Under the pieces are notes generated by a model. The model had not been told where the DNA came from. It saw only the letters and a program-made list of their open reading frames with translations, and did not search any database. DNA of 64,000 nt from Melitaea cinxia (Eukaryota > Arthropoda > Insecta > Lepidoptera > Nymphalidae), in the NCBI RefSeq assembly GCF_905220565.1, contig NC_059399.1, positions 17,166,501 through 17,230,500 on the forward strand, written 5' to 3'. The position numbers were made by a program, and so were the translations under genes. This document shows positions 42,326 through 54,389 of this stretch, piece by piece. Each line of letters opens with the position of its first letter. Position 1 is the stretch's first letter.

Positions 42326-43294
42326 CCCCCTCACCCCTCTAAAACCCGTTCTGAGACACATCTTCTCGACTTTTGACCCCATTGTAGAGTACATCGATAA
42401 CTTCGTACTATAAAATCAAATAGAATTATCACCAACAAGCAATGGTTATGAAAATGATAATTTGAATTATAGTTTCGAATTTTTAGCCGTTAATTATAAC
42501 GTCAGTGTCCAATATGTCTACGATGAAATATTTGTGACCTTCTAGATATGACTACCATTTAATAAAATGACAGTCTGACTGACTGATATCCCATATCCTA
42601 AGCTAATACACTGAAGTATGGTAATCTGTATCAGAAACATCCCTTTAATAAACAATGTGAATTATTAATACCTATCTATGTATCTAGTGTATTAAGTTCT
42701 CAGACAGAATAAGATGGAGGATAAAAAATTATACGAAATATTGTTATTTTTAATCAAATCAAATCAAATTTACTTTATTCAAATTGGCTTCAAAAAGCTC
42801 GAATCGTCATTTTACAAATTAAATTTTTTAGTGATTATTATTTTTAAAAGTGAAGCTACCAACGATTCGTAATGATAATTCTGCAGAGAAAAATCGGCAA
42901 GAAACTCTGCAGTTACTCTTTTGAAAATAATATATAATCTCTGTTTTAGTACTAACTCACTAAGTTCACACATCTTTATTGTCTACGTCATCCTGCACCG
43001 AATAATATACGCTTTATCTATTTTTTTTTTTAATAAAAAGTATAAACTTGTGTTGAGACAATTCCAAAATTGTTTGTGGGATATTATTATACATGCCAAA
43101 AGCATAACCCAGAAAGGAGACGGTATACATGTATATTTTTTTAAAATGACTATTACATACAAATACAGTGTAGTGTAGTGTACAGTGTTTACAGTACTTT
43201 TAAAAAATTATTCTTTTTTTTATTCGTTAAGTACTACAATTGTATCCATATTAAGATTTTTATATATGTATATTTAGATACAGTAGAAAACTAT
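42326..43294. other. Upstream intergenic region of the cuticle gene
   Basis: Mostly AT-rich. A TTCTTGCCGATT-family repeat occupies 42750-43040 in minus orientation. Proximal enhancers of the cuticle gene would be expected in 42326-42750, but no specific site beyond the CRE-like palindrome is supported. Confidence 0.4.
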
Positions 43295-43585
43295 TACTGA
43301 ACTCGGGCACAGCAAGAAATATCCTGGTCAAAATCTAGAGTAGTCCGACTGAATAAACAGCTCGACCTTATAGAAGATCACAGCTAAATAATACTGCTTT
43401 CAAGCAGTTTTGTGTTCCTGTGGTGAGTGAGATGACCAGAGCTCCTTTCGGGGAAATGGGGTTATGGTCGACACGCTTGCTATACGTCTGGTGTACCAGG
43501 CGTCTATAGGATACGCGATACGGTAATCACTTACCATCATGGAGCCGTACGCTTGTTTGCCGACCTAGTTGTATAAGAAAAAAAA
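43295..43585 (-). repeat. GTCGGCA-family repeat, minus
   Basis: From ACTCGGGCACAGCAAGAAAT to TTTGCCGACCTAGTTGTATA; well preserved. Confidence 0.7.
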
Positions 43586-43829
43586 ACTTTTAATTATTAT
43601 GTTCTTTTAAAGATATAAGACAACATTAATAATAAATATCAACACATGTGCATTAGTTCATAGTGAGGTATTTTGTGTAAGACATGATTAAATTTATAAA
43701 ATAAATCACAATTTTCTAAAAGAGTAACTGCCAAGTTTTTTGCCAATTCGTTTCTGCAGAATCCACATTCAAAATCGGCGAAAAATATTATTTCGATTCT
43801 TTGATTTCAATTATTAATTATTATATTTG

Positions 43830-44120
43830 CTCGCAAACGAAAAAAAAACCAACTTTAATTACATCGACAATTAATACAACTTAGGTGGAAGCAAAAATTG
43901 TCAAGAAAATACGCGTATTTTCAAAGATTACTCAAACAGTTGTAATCTGATCTCGATCAAATTTTAATGGGGAAGACAAGCACATGACACGCACAACCGT
44001 TTGATTAAAAAAATATATTGCATACGGTCCACTGAGTCAAGAGTTCTGAGGTGACATACATAAAAAATACAACCGAATTGAGAACCTCCTCCTTTTTGGA
44101 CGTCGCGCGTCGGTTAAAAA
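43830..44120. mobile_element. CCGACTTC-family TIR element
   Basis: GCTCGCAAACGAAAAAAAAA at the left and CCTCCTCCTTTTTGGACGTC then GTCGGTTAAAAAG at the right; the interior is homologous to 22848-23149 at its start. Confidence 0.55.
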
Positions 44121-44379
44121 GATTGCAGCAAAAGAATCATAATACGATCCTAAAAGATGCAAAATAAGGAGAACGCAAAAATTACGTGTACGGCATGAAC
44201 AATGTTGAGTGTGTCAATGAGTCAAAAATGTTTTAAAATAATAAATACAGTGATTCAGGAAGTTTTTCTTCAAATACAAACTAAATTCTTAACCCCATTA
44301 CAATATTTTATACGTGTTAGTTTATACTTGTCAAATGTAACATTTCGTCTACAAAATAGCGATCATTAATCCTCTTATA

Positions 44380-44490
44380 CTAGCTGTACCCGCGGTTTCA
44401 ACCGAGTTAATTTGAGAAGATAAATAGCCCATAATCTTCCTCGGTTAATGTGCGTTTAAACAAACAAACTTTTCAGCCTTATAATATAGA
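44380..44490 (-). mobile_element. Helitron-like element, short deletion derivative
   Basis: CTAGCTGTACCCGCGGTTTC to CAGCCTTATAATATAGA on the plus strand; it keeps both ends of the 27775 type in only 111 bp. Confidence 0.65.
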
Positions 44491-44985
44491 CTCTTATGAG
44501 ACCCGTTGGTTAAGTTATGTCGGTTCGCTTTGGCATATCGTAGTCCACAGATCGTAGACCTCTCCAAGTTCACACGAAATAGGTATCCCAGTTGTCCGCA
44601 ATCCAAAACAAAGAATTTAAAGTCACTTAGATATAAAGTCTGATGCTAAACCTACTTTGATATATAAGTACCTATGTGTAGTATATACCTAGCGTGTCTT
44701 TTTTCTTGTTACCAGAGAAACCAATTCCTTATATACTGCGGTTTCTATTAATAGAAAAAAGAATGCTTAATACAATTGGTCCGTTGCTGCATCTTCGTTA
44801 ATTATGAATTATGAATGTGTTTTATATATATGTATATACGTACGAAAACTGAACGCCGAAATTTATGATTATGTACGCCCATAGCTTCTGTAATTCTGTT
44901 TATGTCTGATCATGTATAGTTCATTAATGTCAAAACTCGTATAAAAGCATCGATAGATATTTGTATTCATGAAAAAAATATCGCT

Positions 44986-45305
44986 GTGTTGTTACGGCAC
45001 TAAAGAATATACCCAGCCCCTCTCTTCACGTGTGTATCGTAAGAGACACTAAGGGGTAACAAAGTTCCACTACCACCTTGGAAATTATGAAGCCGACCGA
45101 AATCAGGATAACCATCCAACTACTGGCTTTAAAATACACAGGCCGAAGACGGGCAGCAACGTCTTCGGTGCCACAAAGCCAGCTCTGCGGTCACCAACCC
45201 GCCTGCCCAACGTGTTGACTATGGGCAACACACATGAGTTCGCGCCATAATGTCTGGGGCGAACTTGTGTAGGCCTCCAGCAGTGGGTGGCATAGGGTCA
45301 GCTAG
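44986..45305 (+). mobile_element. RTE-tailed SINE-like repeat (family R)
   Basis: Starts near TGTTACGGCACTAAAGAATA, includes CGTAAGAGACACTAAGGGGT and CAGGCCGAAGACGGGCAGCA, and ends AGGCCTCCAGCAGTGGG. A GGGTCAGCTAGT string at its right edge looks like a Helitron terminus. Confidence 0.65.
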
Positions 45306-45725
45306 TAAATAATCAAATAGAGACGCTAATGTAAATATTAATAAAACAAAATTAAAAAAACTATTATTAAAATAAACCATTTTATTATCGTAATAAACTT
45401 AAGCCCGTTAAATTGTGAGAAATAAAATTTTGATGAAATAGCAGAATTAATTATTAATTAGCCTTTAAGTCATTAATTCATTATTAATAAAAATAAAACC
45501 GAAGATGTTGTTTGATTGACCGCACTAATCTCCGGGGTCGTTTGTCAAAAATATATTTGTTTTAGAAAACCGGTTTATTGGGGAAGGTTGGGCTGTAAAG
45601 AGTTACACTATGAATCTAAAATGTCAAAAGTTAAACATGAATGACAAATTATATGTAACGTATCGTCTGAGGTGAAAAATTAAAAAATTTAGTTATTAGT
45701 ATATAAAGATAAATAGTAATGCGAA

Positions 45726-45734
45726 AACAAAAGG

Positions 45735-45770
<36 letters not shown>

Positions 45771-45779
45771 CCTTTTGTT
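45726..45779. repeat. 54-bp perfect palindrome around an AT run
   Basis: AACAAAAGGCAAATATATAT and its exact reverse complement meet at the centre of the (TA)n tract (45739-45768). A second (TA)n run follows at 45780-45800. DNA could extrude a cruciform here. Confidence 0.9.
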
Positions 45780-46014
45780 ATATATATATATATATATATA
45801 ATAGTAACTACGGTTCGCGGCTTTACACATGTATAACATTTTAACTCGTAGGAGATATCGCTAATAAAAAAAAACATCAAATATATACCAAGTTTCAATC
45901 AATCGTTTAAATACTTTTTGAATGGAAGAGTCCTAAGCTTGCATCCGAGTTTTTGCACTTATAATATTAATGGAATCATTTAAATTAAGAAAAAAGGTTA
46001 AATATATTACCTTA

Positions 46015-47969
46015 CTAGCTGTGCCCGCGGCTTCGCCCGCGTTGAAATTAGTGTGTCACAATGTTTTCCTGGCAAACTTCCAGTGAAACTCTCATCAAAA
46101 TCAGCTTAGCCTTTCCGTAAACCTTCCTCTTGCCAATGGTGGAGCCCTCTCTCGAATGGTGAAACCGCATGAAAATTCGTTCAGTAGATTTTGATCGATT
46201 CGATCACATACACTTTTGGGGACTTTGTTTTATAATACACTAACTGTTGCCCGCGACTACGTCCGCGTGGTTATGAAGATATGCATTACTATTAAGATGT
46301 TTAACGCAAATTTTTTTTTATTTAAGTAACTTGAAATGCTTATCAGACTGAGTAACTTTTTAAAAGGCACAATTTAGTATAATTTAATAGTTATTTTTAT
46401 AAAACATCTCTATACACCACATTTTTTGTTTTATTTTCAGGCTGTATATGTTTCATACAAACTATCAACCCCAATTAAACCCCTTAGCGGTGGAATATCG
46501 TAAAATCCGTTCTTAGCGGACGTCTACTAACAATAATCTACCTCCCTGCCAAATTTTATCTTTTTCCATCCTGGATGGATAGACCATCCAGCGGTTTTTG
46601 AGTTCTCGTGATGAGTGAGTTAGTGACCTTTCTCTTTTATATATATATAGATTGCGATGTATTATTTGGACACCTCCTCACAATCTATAGAGCATATATT
46701 TTAAAATTCAAGTCTCTTACTTCAAAAACATAAGACTTTCAGGAACTATAAGGAACCTACTTGCTAAATTTCAAGTTTGTAACTGTTATAGTTTCGGAGG
46801 TTTCGTGATGAGTGAGTCAACCTACCATCCCCCGTTTTAACTCCAAAAGAGAGTTGATTTCTAAAGATACGTTATTTGGTTACCTTTCTACCATCTATAG
46901 AGCATACATTTTAAATTTCAAGTCTCTTACTTCAAAAACATAGGACTTTCATACAACCTTCCAACCCCCGTTTTATCCCCTTAAGGGTCGAGTTTCGTAA
47001 AATCAGCTCTTAGCAGATGTTTACGCCTATAAGGAACCTACCTGCCGAATTTCAAGTTTGTAGCTGTTATAGTTTCGGAGATTTCGTGGTGAGGGAATCA
47101 ACCTCCCATCCCCCGTTTTAACCCCAAAAAGGAGTTGATTTCTAAAGATTCATTATTTGAACACCTTCTTACCATCTATAGAGCATACATTTTAAATTTC
47201 AAGTCTCCTACTTCTAAAACATAGAACTTTTATACAAACTTCCAACCCCCGTTTTACCCCCTTAGGGGTCGAGATTTATAAAATCCATTCTTAGCGGCTG
47301 TTTACGCCTTATAAGGAGCCTATCTGCCAAATTTCAAGCTTGTAGGTGTTATATTTTCGGAGATTTCGTGATAAATGAGTCAAAATACCATTCCCCGTTT
47401 TAACCCCAAAAGGGAGTTGATTTCTAAATATACATTATTTAGACACCTTCTTACTATCTATAGAGCATACATTTTATATTTCAAGTCTCTTACTTCAAAA
47501 ACATAGGACTTTCACACAAACTTCCAACTCCCGTTTTACCCCCTTAGGGGTCGAGATTTGTAAAGTCCATTTTTAGCGGCTGTTTACGCACTATAAGGAG
47601 CTCATCTGCCAAATTCCAAGTTTGTAGGTGTTATAGTTTCGGAGATTTCGTGATGAGTGAGTCAACCTACCATCCCCCGTTTTAACCCCAAAAAGGGAGT
47701 TGATTTCTAAAGATACATTATTTACACACCTTTTCACCATCTATAGAGCATACATTTTAAATTTCAAGTCTCTTACTTCAAAAACATAGGACTTTTATAC
47801 AAACTACCAACCCCCGTTTTACCCCCTTAGGGATCGAGTTTCGTAAAATCCGTTCTTAGCGGATGTCTACGCTCTATAATGAACCTACCTGCCAAATTTC
47901 AAGTTTCTAGGTGTTATAGTTTCGGAGATTTCGTGATGAATGACCTTTCGCTTTTATATATATTATAGA
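46015..47969 (-). mobile_element. Composite Helitron-like element with expanded 282-bp array
   Basis: Same composite as 34793-36227: CTAGCTGTGCCCGCGGCTTC at the left, CTAACTGTTGCCCGCG near 46249, and CGCTTTTATATATATTATAG at the right. Units start at 46670, 46870, 47151, 47433 and 47716 (spacings 200, 281, 282, 283), so this copy has about five units, one of them shortened. Confidence 0.8.
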
Positions 47970-48251
47970 TTACCAGACGTAGAGCTGTATCGAATAACAA
48001 AAAAAAAAAAGTTTATGAATAAATTAAAAATAAAGTTTATCGAAACAAGTAAAACAAGCGATGCGATGGTTATATTTATTATTGACATTTGAAATAACAT
48101 CATCTTATAACTCAATGCGATTATTTTAGCTAATTAAGATATAACGCTGAACACACAGTATCAATCAAGCGAAGCGAACCCGAAAATCATTTTAAAACTG
48201 TTTCGGTGGTAGCAGTTAATAACGTTTGAATATTATCTTATACTATTAAAC

Positions 48252-48686
48252 GAGCAATTCTTGTATATATATATATATATATATATAATCTGAATCTCGG
48301 AAACGGCTCCAACGATTTTCATGAAATTTAGTATACAGGGGATTACGGGGGAGATAAATAAATCTAGCTAGGATTCATTTTTAGAAAATGTCGTTTTATC
48401 CCTGTTTTTAGGCAATGAAAAAATGGCTACAATATCGTTAGAATAAGAAGGTAAATTTCGCATCTGTCAATAAAGTTGTAATAGCTCAGGGGAAATCGGC
48501 CGATCGCGCTCGGCCGAAAAGATCATGGTTCGAATCCTCAGATCGATTATCGTTTTTCTTTTTTTTTCTAAAAAAAATAAAATCGAAAAATATTATTCAT
48601 ATTTTATCAATATGTAATTCGTATTTAAATATGATTTTCAAAAAACACGATTTACTAAAAATACCGAGCTAAGCTCGGTCACCCAG
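48252..48686 (+). mobile_element. Helitron-like element carrying a tRNA-like segment
   Basis: The left part has a (TA)n run, then GGAAACGGCTCCAACGATTT and CATGAAATTTAGTATACAGG, related to the Helitron body at 54186. The right end is a strong hairpin ACCGAGC-TAA-GCTCGGT (48663-48679) seven bases before CCCAG, resembling a Helitron 3' end. Inside, TAGCTCAGGGG and GGTTCGAATCC (48482-48535) are excellent box A and box B matches. Confidence 0.6.
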
Positions 48687-48784
48687 ATCCTATTTTAAAT
48701 AAGGACTAACGCCTTCATGGTCAAATTTATGTAAACGCATAAAAAACTAAAATTTGCAATTAAATAGAAGACACGATTCTCATC

Positions 48785-49165
48785 ATTTTATAGCGGTCTC
48801 ATCGGCCTTAGTCCGTCTATTGCAGACGATTTAGACAGTGTCAGACAGACACTGTGTCGTCTAGGACACTCTTCAGGAAAACGCAGAGTCGCCTAAGCTC
48901 TGCACCACCATCTCGACCTCACTGGCAAGGCCCACAGGAACGATGAGTCGATACGTGTGGACCCAGTTCGGCTGCAGAAATCTTTCGCATTTTAGAGCTA
49001 TGTCGCGAATGCTTGACGGAGACCCCATTCTGGGTTTCAAATGAAGTTTTCCTTCTTCAGAACCCTGATGGTTTTGAGCCAGGTTTATCCCTCGGTCGCC
49101 TTTTACGACCTCCACAGAAAGAAAGGGAGTGGTGCTATTCTACTCGGCCGACACCACACGACTTT
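48785..49165 (-). mobile_element. Fragment of an unclassified retroelement with short ORF
   Basis: GC-rich compared with its flanks. On the minus strand it has GGTCGTAAAAGGCGACCGAG, resembling the GTCGTAAGAGGCGACTAAGG of family R, and a frame of about 80 codons (49115-48873) without a recognisable domain. It may be the 5' part of a LINE related to the family R head. Confidence 0.45.
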
Positions 49166-49829
49166 ATAGCGGCCTAGAACATTATAAATAGCCTGGTCAC
49201 ACTTTTAGACTAATAAAAAAAAAACGTTCCACGTATAATGTTCATTATACAACCCAAAATACATAAATGCTAAAACGGCATTTTTTATTTGAACCAAGAC
49301 TTTATTGTCATTTGACTATAGTTTTTTTTTCTCTGACCCTTTTAGACTTCCAGTTGGAGATAATTCTATCTGAATGAATTCTCATACCTTAATTCGATTA
49401 TGGTTTAGGTCTTCTTCTTCAAAAAAATATGTGTCATCTCGTTTTTGACAGTGTTTTTTTTTTAAATACATATAGATTCTGAAATTGCTTCGCTTTTGCT
49501 GTGTACTTAACATTAATTACAGTTTTTATAGACATAATTGATACTAGATACCTATTTGGTTATTAGGAAATTTCGTTCAAATATTTCTACATAGTGACAT
49601 AGGTACATGTCTTGACTTTTTATTTCAAGATTGTCTTACAACACAAAAGATAATTGTTAAAGTTATTAAGTAGGGACTTTGGAACAGATATTTGCAAATT
49701 TTTACAAGGATTAGAATGTTGAATTGATTTATCTTTGTGTTAATATAATTTTGGAATACTGAGGTAAGGCACCAAATGAGATTTCTTGCACATAATTTCG
49801 AACAACACAACTGAGGCTTTAGTTTTTTT

Positions 49830-49935
49830 ATGCAACCAGGTCGGGAAACAAGCGTACGGTTCACCTGATGGTAAGCGATTACCATAGCTTATAGACATCT
49901 GCAAAATCAGAAGCATTGCAGGCGTGTATCGGCTG
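49830..49935 (+). repeat. GTCGGCA-family repeat fragment
   Basis: ACCAGGTCGGGAAACAAGCG to TGCAAAATCAGAAGCATTGC. DNA from 49166 to 49829 is AT-rich with nothing recognised. Confidence 0.6.
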
Positions 49936-50334
49936 TGGTATCCACTTATTTACAAACTAACTCAATTGAAACCGGAGTTAGAGTGTATCAAAAATCCTTA
50001 GGCCAACTTTTTTGAGAGTTTATTTCAAAACTATAAAAAGAATAAGAGGCTTTAGACCTCCCATGCCCTATTTTTTTTTTCTTGAATCTCAGTAAATCAT
50101 TTGACGGGTCTCCGGACCTTGTCAATTTATGGCTTAGTGTCAATTGACTGAATTCTTATTGTTAAAAAGCACTATCGAGTTTAAGAGATATCTTTGTCTG
50201 AGATGATTTTTTAGTTACAATTATTAATGTTCATATTATGTCTACGAACATAACCGCTCTCCGCTCTTAAGTATTAGTGCGATAAGTTCTAATATTATTG
50301 ACAGTAATTATACATTTCGATATGTTTTTTTATT

Positions 50335-50610
50335 ATATCATTAGTTCGGCCAACAAGCGTACGGCTCACCTGATGGTAAGAGATTACCGTAGCTTATAGA
50401 CGCCTGCAACACCAGAAGCATCGCAAGCGCGTTGCCGACCCAATCCCCAATCCCCCCAGGAGCTCTGGACACCTTACTCACCAACAGGAACACAATACCG
50501 CTTGAAAACAGTATTATTTAGCTGTGACCTTCTGTAAGGTCGAGGTACTACCCCAGTCGGGCTGCTCCAGATTTTGAGCAGGAAATACCTACTGTGCCCT
50601 ACCTCAGCCA
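50335..50610 (+). repeat. GTCGGCA-family repeat, well preserved
   Basis: GTTCGGCCAACAAGCGTACG through ACGCCTGCAACACCAGAAGC and CTGTAAGGTCGAGGTAC to CTGTGCCCTACCTCAG. A good reference copy for the family. Confidence 0.7.
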
Positions 50611-50727
50611 TGTATTTATACAATTCGTTTCTGAAATAGCTGTTTGTTCTTGTGAGTTTTCCAAACATGGCACAGTTCACATATTAAACTCGTTGTTTGT
50701 CAGGTCGATGTTTCTATGATCACCTGA

Positions 50728-50856
50728 TAGTTCTACTCTCAGTGGGTAAATGTCTGTTAACTCGCATTGAAGCAGTGAGAAGGTTAAGCTCGAATTTATT
50801 CTTATCTATAAAGAGGAGGTCTATGCCCAGCAGTGGGATATTTGTAAAGTGTTTCA
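50728..50856 (+). mobile_element. Diverged family S SINE tail
   Basis: CTCGCATTGAAGCAGTGAGA to GAGGTCTATGCCCAGCAGTG recalls the SINE body and tail; the head is absent. Confidence 0.5.
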
Positions 50857-50894
50857 GTTCAATTCTGTTTCATTGGAGTTACCTTAATTTTTAT

Positions 50895-51085
50895 TTTTTT
50901 ACACAATCAGGGCGGCGAACAAGCGCACGGTTATCCCGATGGTAAGCGATTACCATACCTTATATACGCCTGCAATACCATAATATTATTTATCTGTGAT
51001 TTTTTGTAAATTCGAGGTAATTCCCCAGTCGGGCTGCTCCAGGTTTTAAGCAGGATATTTCCCGCTGTACCCCACTTCAGTTATA
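50895..51085 (+). repeat. GTCGGCA-family repeat with internal deletion
   Basis: ACACAATCAGGGCGGCGAAC to CTGTACCCCACTTCAG, lacking the middle block seen at 50335. Confidence 0.65.
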
Positions 51086-52383
51086 TGCATATAAACATAT
51101 TTTTAACTGCTTTGAATTTGTTTAAAAATGGAAAAAGGTGTAAATATTGCAGTACATTAGGTAGGTATTTTAGTAGGTACAATATTTTATAAAAATTACT
51201 CAATCCGTTGACTGATTTCGATTAGGTTTTTTCACGAAATATGGTGAGTAAGTGAAATTCTTTAACTCTTTTTTTAATGTAAATTATTAAGTAACAAATT
51301 TTACTATAGTTGCTATTTTATTATTTTATCATACAAAATTACTTATTAATTATAAAGTTATAAAGTTTTCCAGATACTGAGTTATAATAAAAAGTAATTT
51401 TATTTCGTTTTATGAGTTCTTCTACACACGTGCATCGTAACTAAAGGTCACGGACAAAAATCCAGACTAGCATCGCATAAAAAGAATCTTGAACTTGTAC
51501 CTAAGTCTAGAAGACAGTTTTATACGAGGATGTTAGTCGAAATACAGTGAAGCAGCTATACGTAATAAAATAAAACAGCACATTATTAGCACGTTTGCAA
51601 ACTATTAAAATTTATTACAGAAAAGAAATGAATATACTTATATATTTGAGGCTTTTGTTTCGCTACGTTCAAAAAAAGTTTAAATAAAATAAATCAACTT
51701 AAAAGGTCGTAAAGTTTAAAAGCACGTCCGAGAGAAATGGGGATTCATTCTTATATCTTGAGTAATGAGTCGCTAAATTCCTGTATTTCGAGAATAAGTT
51801 TCGCGTTTGTAATTCTAAGAACACAATATTTCGTCATGAAATGTGCGTATCCGTTATGTTGACCTTCCAAATTTATGAATCAACTTAGAGAATGAATTAA
51901 ATCATCTCTTATACGAGTATATAGGTATTTACCTAAATCAAAATAATGTTAATATGTATATCGTAATCTCTAACATTTGATTTGTCAACCACATAAATTA
52001 AGTTCTGTTTTCATTACAACCTGATGATTCTAGAATGTTTTTGGACAATATAACGTCCGTGATTGTCCATCAGTAGATTACTCGACAATGCTGAAGTAAT
52101 GTTATTCTTTTGTATATACATATTTATGTAGTTTACTAAGATTTCGTCCCGCCAGAAAGTCTGCGGAGTCCGTCAGTAGACTGTAAAAAATGTTGCTACA
52201 ACAAATGGCGTGCCAGTTACCATTAATGATAATCAATGTGGAAAATAGTGAAAATGAATATAAAGTAAAGAAAAGACACTCGAAATATTATCTTCTTATC
52301 AAGGAAGTCTTTTGAACGATGCTAATAATTTTGGAAAAAGCTTAAGAAAGAAAAAAGAGTGTGCTTTATTTAGACCACACGAC
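51086..52383. other. AT-rich intergenic DNA, nothing recognised
   Basis: No open frame, repeat family or RNA gene was recognised in this stretch. Confidence 0.5.
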
Positions 52384-52528
52384 TGAAGTAAAACTTCTTT
52401 AGCTCCATCTAACTTATATCTCCCTCTCAACTTCCGTTCGCTTCACCCGATCACTCCGTAACGCTCTAGTCACGCATTCACCAACTTACTCCCCAAGTCA
52501 AGCGTACGTAAAGAAGTTTTACTTCAAA
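52384..52528 (+). mobile_element. MITE with TIR GAAGTAAAACTTCTTTA
   Basis: A 17-bp perfect terminal inverted repeat (GAAGTAAAACTTCTTTA and its reverse complement) bounds about 145 bp; each end is itself nearly palindromic. The body matches 23155-23300 in reverse. Confidence 0.7.
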
Positions 52529-52530
52529 AA

Positions 52531-52937
52531 ATAATAATGATAGGAGTTAAACTGAGTGACAGGATAAGAAATAGTGAGATAAGGAAACGTTGTGAAAACG
52601 TTCTGAAAGAAGATGTAGTGACAAAAATTGAGAAAGGTACGCTCAGATGGTTTGGCCATGTCGAGAGAATGAGTGAAGAACGACTGACGAAAAAAGTGAC
52701 TAAGGCGAGTGTGAATGGAAGCGTTGGAAGGGGTAGACCTAGGCGGACGGTCCGAGACCAAATAAGGGACGTCTTGAAAAAGGCCAGGTCAAGTGTACCC
52801 TAAACCGAAGAGCATGTATGAAGAGAATAATGAAAGTGGACGAAGCGAAAGAAGTATGTAAGGAAGCAGCAAGTGGAAAGAAGTGGTCTCTGCCTACCCC
52901 TACGGGAAGAGGCGTGATTATATGTATGTATGTATGT
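52531..52937 (+). pseudogene. C-terminal fragment of an RTE-like LINE polyprotein
   Basis: The frame 52537-52803 reads KIEKGTLRWFGHVERMSEER and GRGRPRRT, the conserved C-terminal motif found after RT in many insect endonuclease/reverse-transcriptase retroelements. After a stop near 52801 the same polyprotein continues in another frame (ACMKRIMKVDEAKEVCK), showing a frameshift. The 3' end is a short (TGTA)n tract (52920-52937), the microsatellite-like tail usual for RTE elements. Endonuclease and RT domains are missing. Confidence 0.75.
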
Positions 52938-54185
52938 AAGAATAAAATAATTATTTTTAACGTTTAGGCATAGAAACGAAACAAAACCAAAATGTCACGA
53001 AACATAATCAATCTCTATTGATAAAAAAATCAAGGTCGATGTATTTCCATTTATAATTGATACCTATTTGTTACATTTGTATTGACCATATAGAGTCGTG
53101 GTCTGGGCATTTGTGCTTGTGTGTCTTTCCGAACCCCTGGCACAGGAGAAAATCCTACTGGGTTCCGTTAAGTGTGAATTGTTTATTAATTATTTGTATG
53201 CTTTTTGTTCCAACTTAATAAGTGTTCAAAGTTCCAAAATATAGCTGATAGGTTTTGATAATCAAGATGACAATTAATACGATGGACAAAATACAAGGAA
53301 TGCATTTAGTTATGATTTACCAAAAACAATTACATTAACCCTTAAATTATTATCAGAAACAAAATATTTATTATGATTATAAAAGAATATTTCAAAGACA
53401 AGGCCTTAACCCTGAAGTTGATAAATTGTTCATATTTTTCATACCTTTTAAGAAGTTTTTAGTATCGACATAATCAAATAACGCAACGAGGAAAAGAGAC
53501 ATATTTATCTTAAAGGTCTTTATCATATTAAATTATTACAAAACGTCAATGATACACAATATGTCTATCTTCCATCAATATTTACGAGTAAATGAGAATC
53601 ATTAACCGAATCTTTGTAACATAACTACACAATGAATATACCATTATTCCCTACTGCTTTTGGGTGCGTGATTTTAAAAACAAGGATTGCTTAAAAAATA
53701 AGGTTTCCGTAAAAGAAAGAAAGGAGGCATTTTACATTATTGTAATTTAAAAGTAAATATGACAGACGCTAGTAACTATGGCGTCTACAACGTCGCCGAA
53801 ATATCGGGAATTACATCATTACAATCGCGGCAATTCTGTTCAGTTTTCATTATAGCTTAAACATTGACATGAAATTTTCCAATCGTTGTATACATGTTCG
53901 CAGCTGGTGACTATGATTCCAATAGTATAATTAACGTACGTGAGTACGTATATTCATTTATTATCTATATATTAACACGTGAAGCAAAAACATTTCCCTT
54001 TTTACGAAAATTGCGCGGACGGAGGAGTATGAGATTACGCACACTTATATATAGTTTATATAGGAGTGTAGAATGCTCATTTTTTTCTTAAATTATTCAT
54101 AAAAAATAGATTAAATCAATAAAAAAAATATTACAGACCTACCATGTTTTTGACTTACACGCATCAATCAAATTAAAATAGCTTA
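52938..54185. other. AT-rich intergenic DNA with scattered SINE traces
   Basis: A family S-like block (GTCGTGGTCTGGGCATTTGTG, near 53095) is the only repeat recognised. No gene is supported. Confidence 0.45.
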
Positions 54186-54389
54186 TCTAATATATTAAAT
54201 TCTCATGTCACAATGTTAGTTAAAATACTCCTCCGAAACGGCTCGATCGATTTTTATGAAATTTTGTGTGCATATCGGGTAGGTCTGAGAATCGGCCAAC
54301 ATCTATTTTTCATACCCCTAAGTTATAAGGGGAGGGATTGACGGGGTTAATAACATATATGGCAAAACAACGTTTGCGGGGCCAGCTAG
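54186..54389 (+). mobile_element. Helitron-like element (TCTAATATATTAAATTCTCA)
   Basis: Ends GCGGGGCCAGCTAG followed by T; body as in 7893-8203 but with one internal unit. Confidence 0.78.

Noticed and set aside
45689..45898. 69-codon minus-strand frame over the AT palindrome
   Set aside because: It is generated by the (TA)n repeat (Tyr-Ile runs) and is not a plausible protein.
48480..48545. Possible tRNA gene with good A and B boxes
   Set aside because: The T-stem pairs at only two of five positions and no acceptor stem forms; it is a tRNA-like segment inside a repeat.
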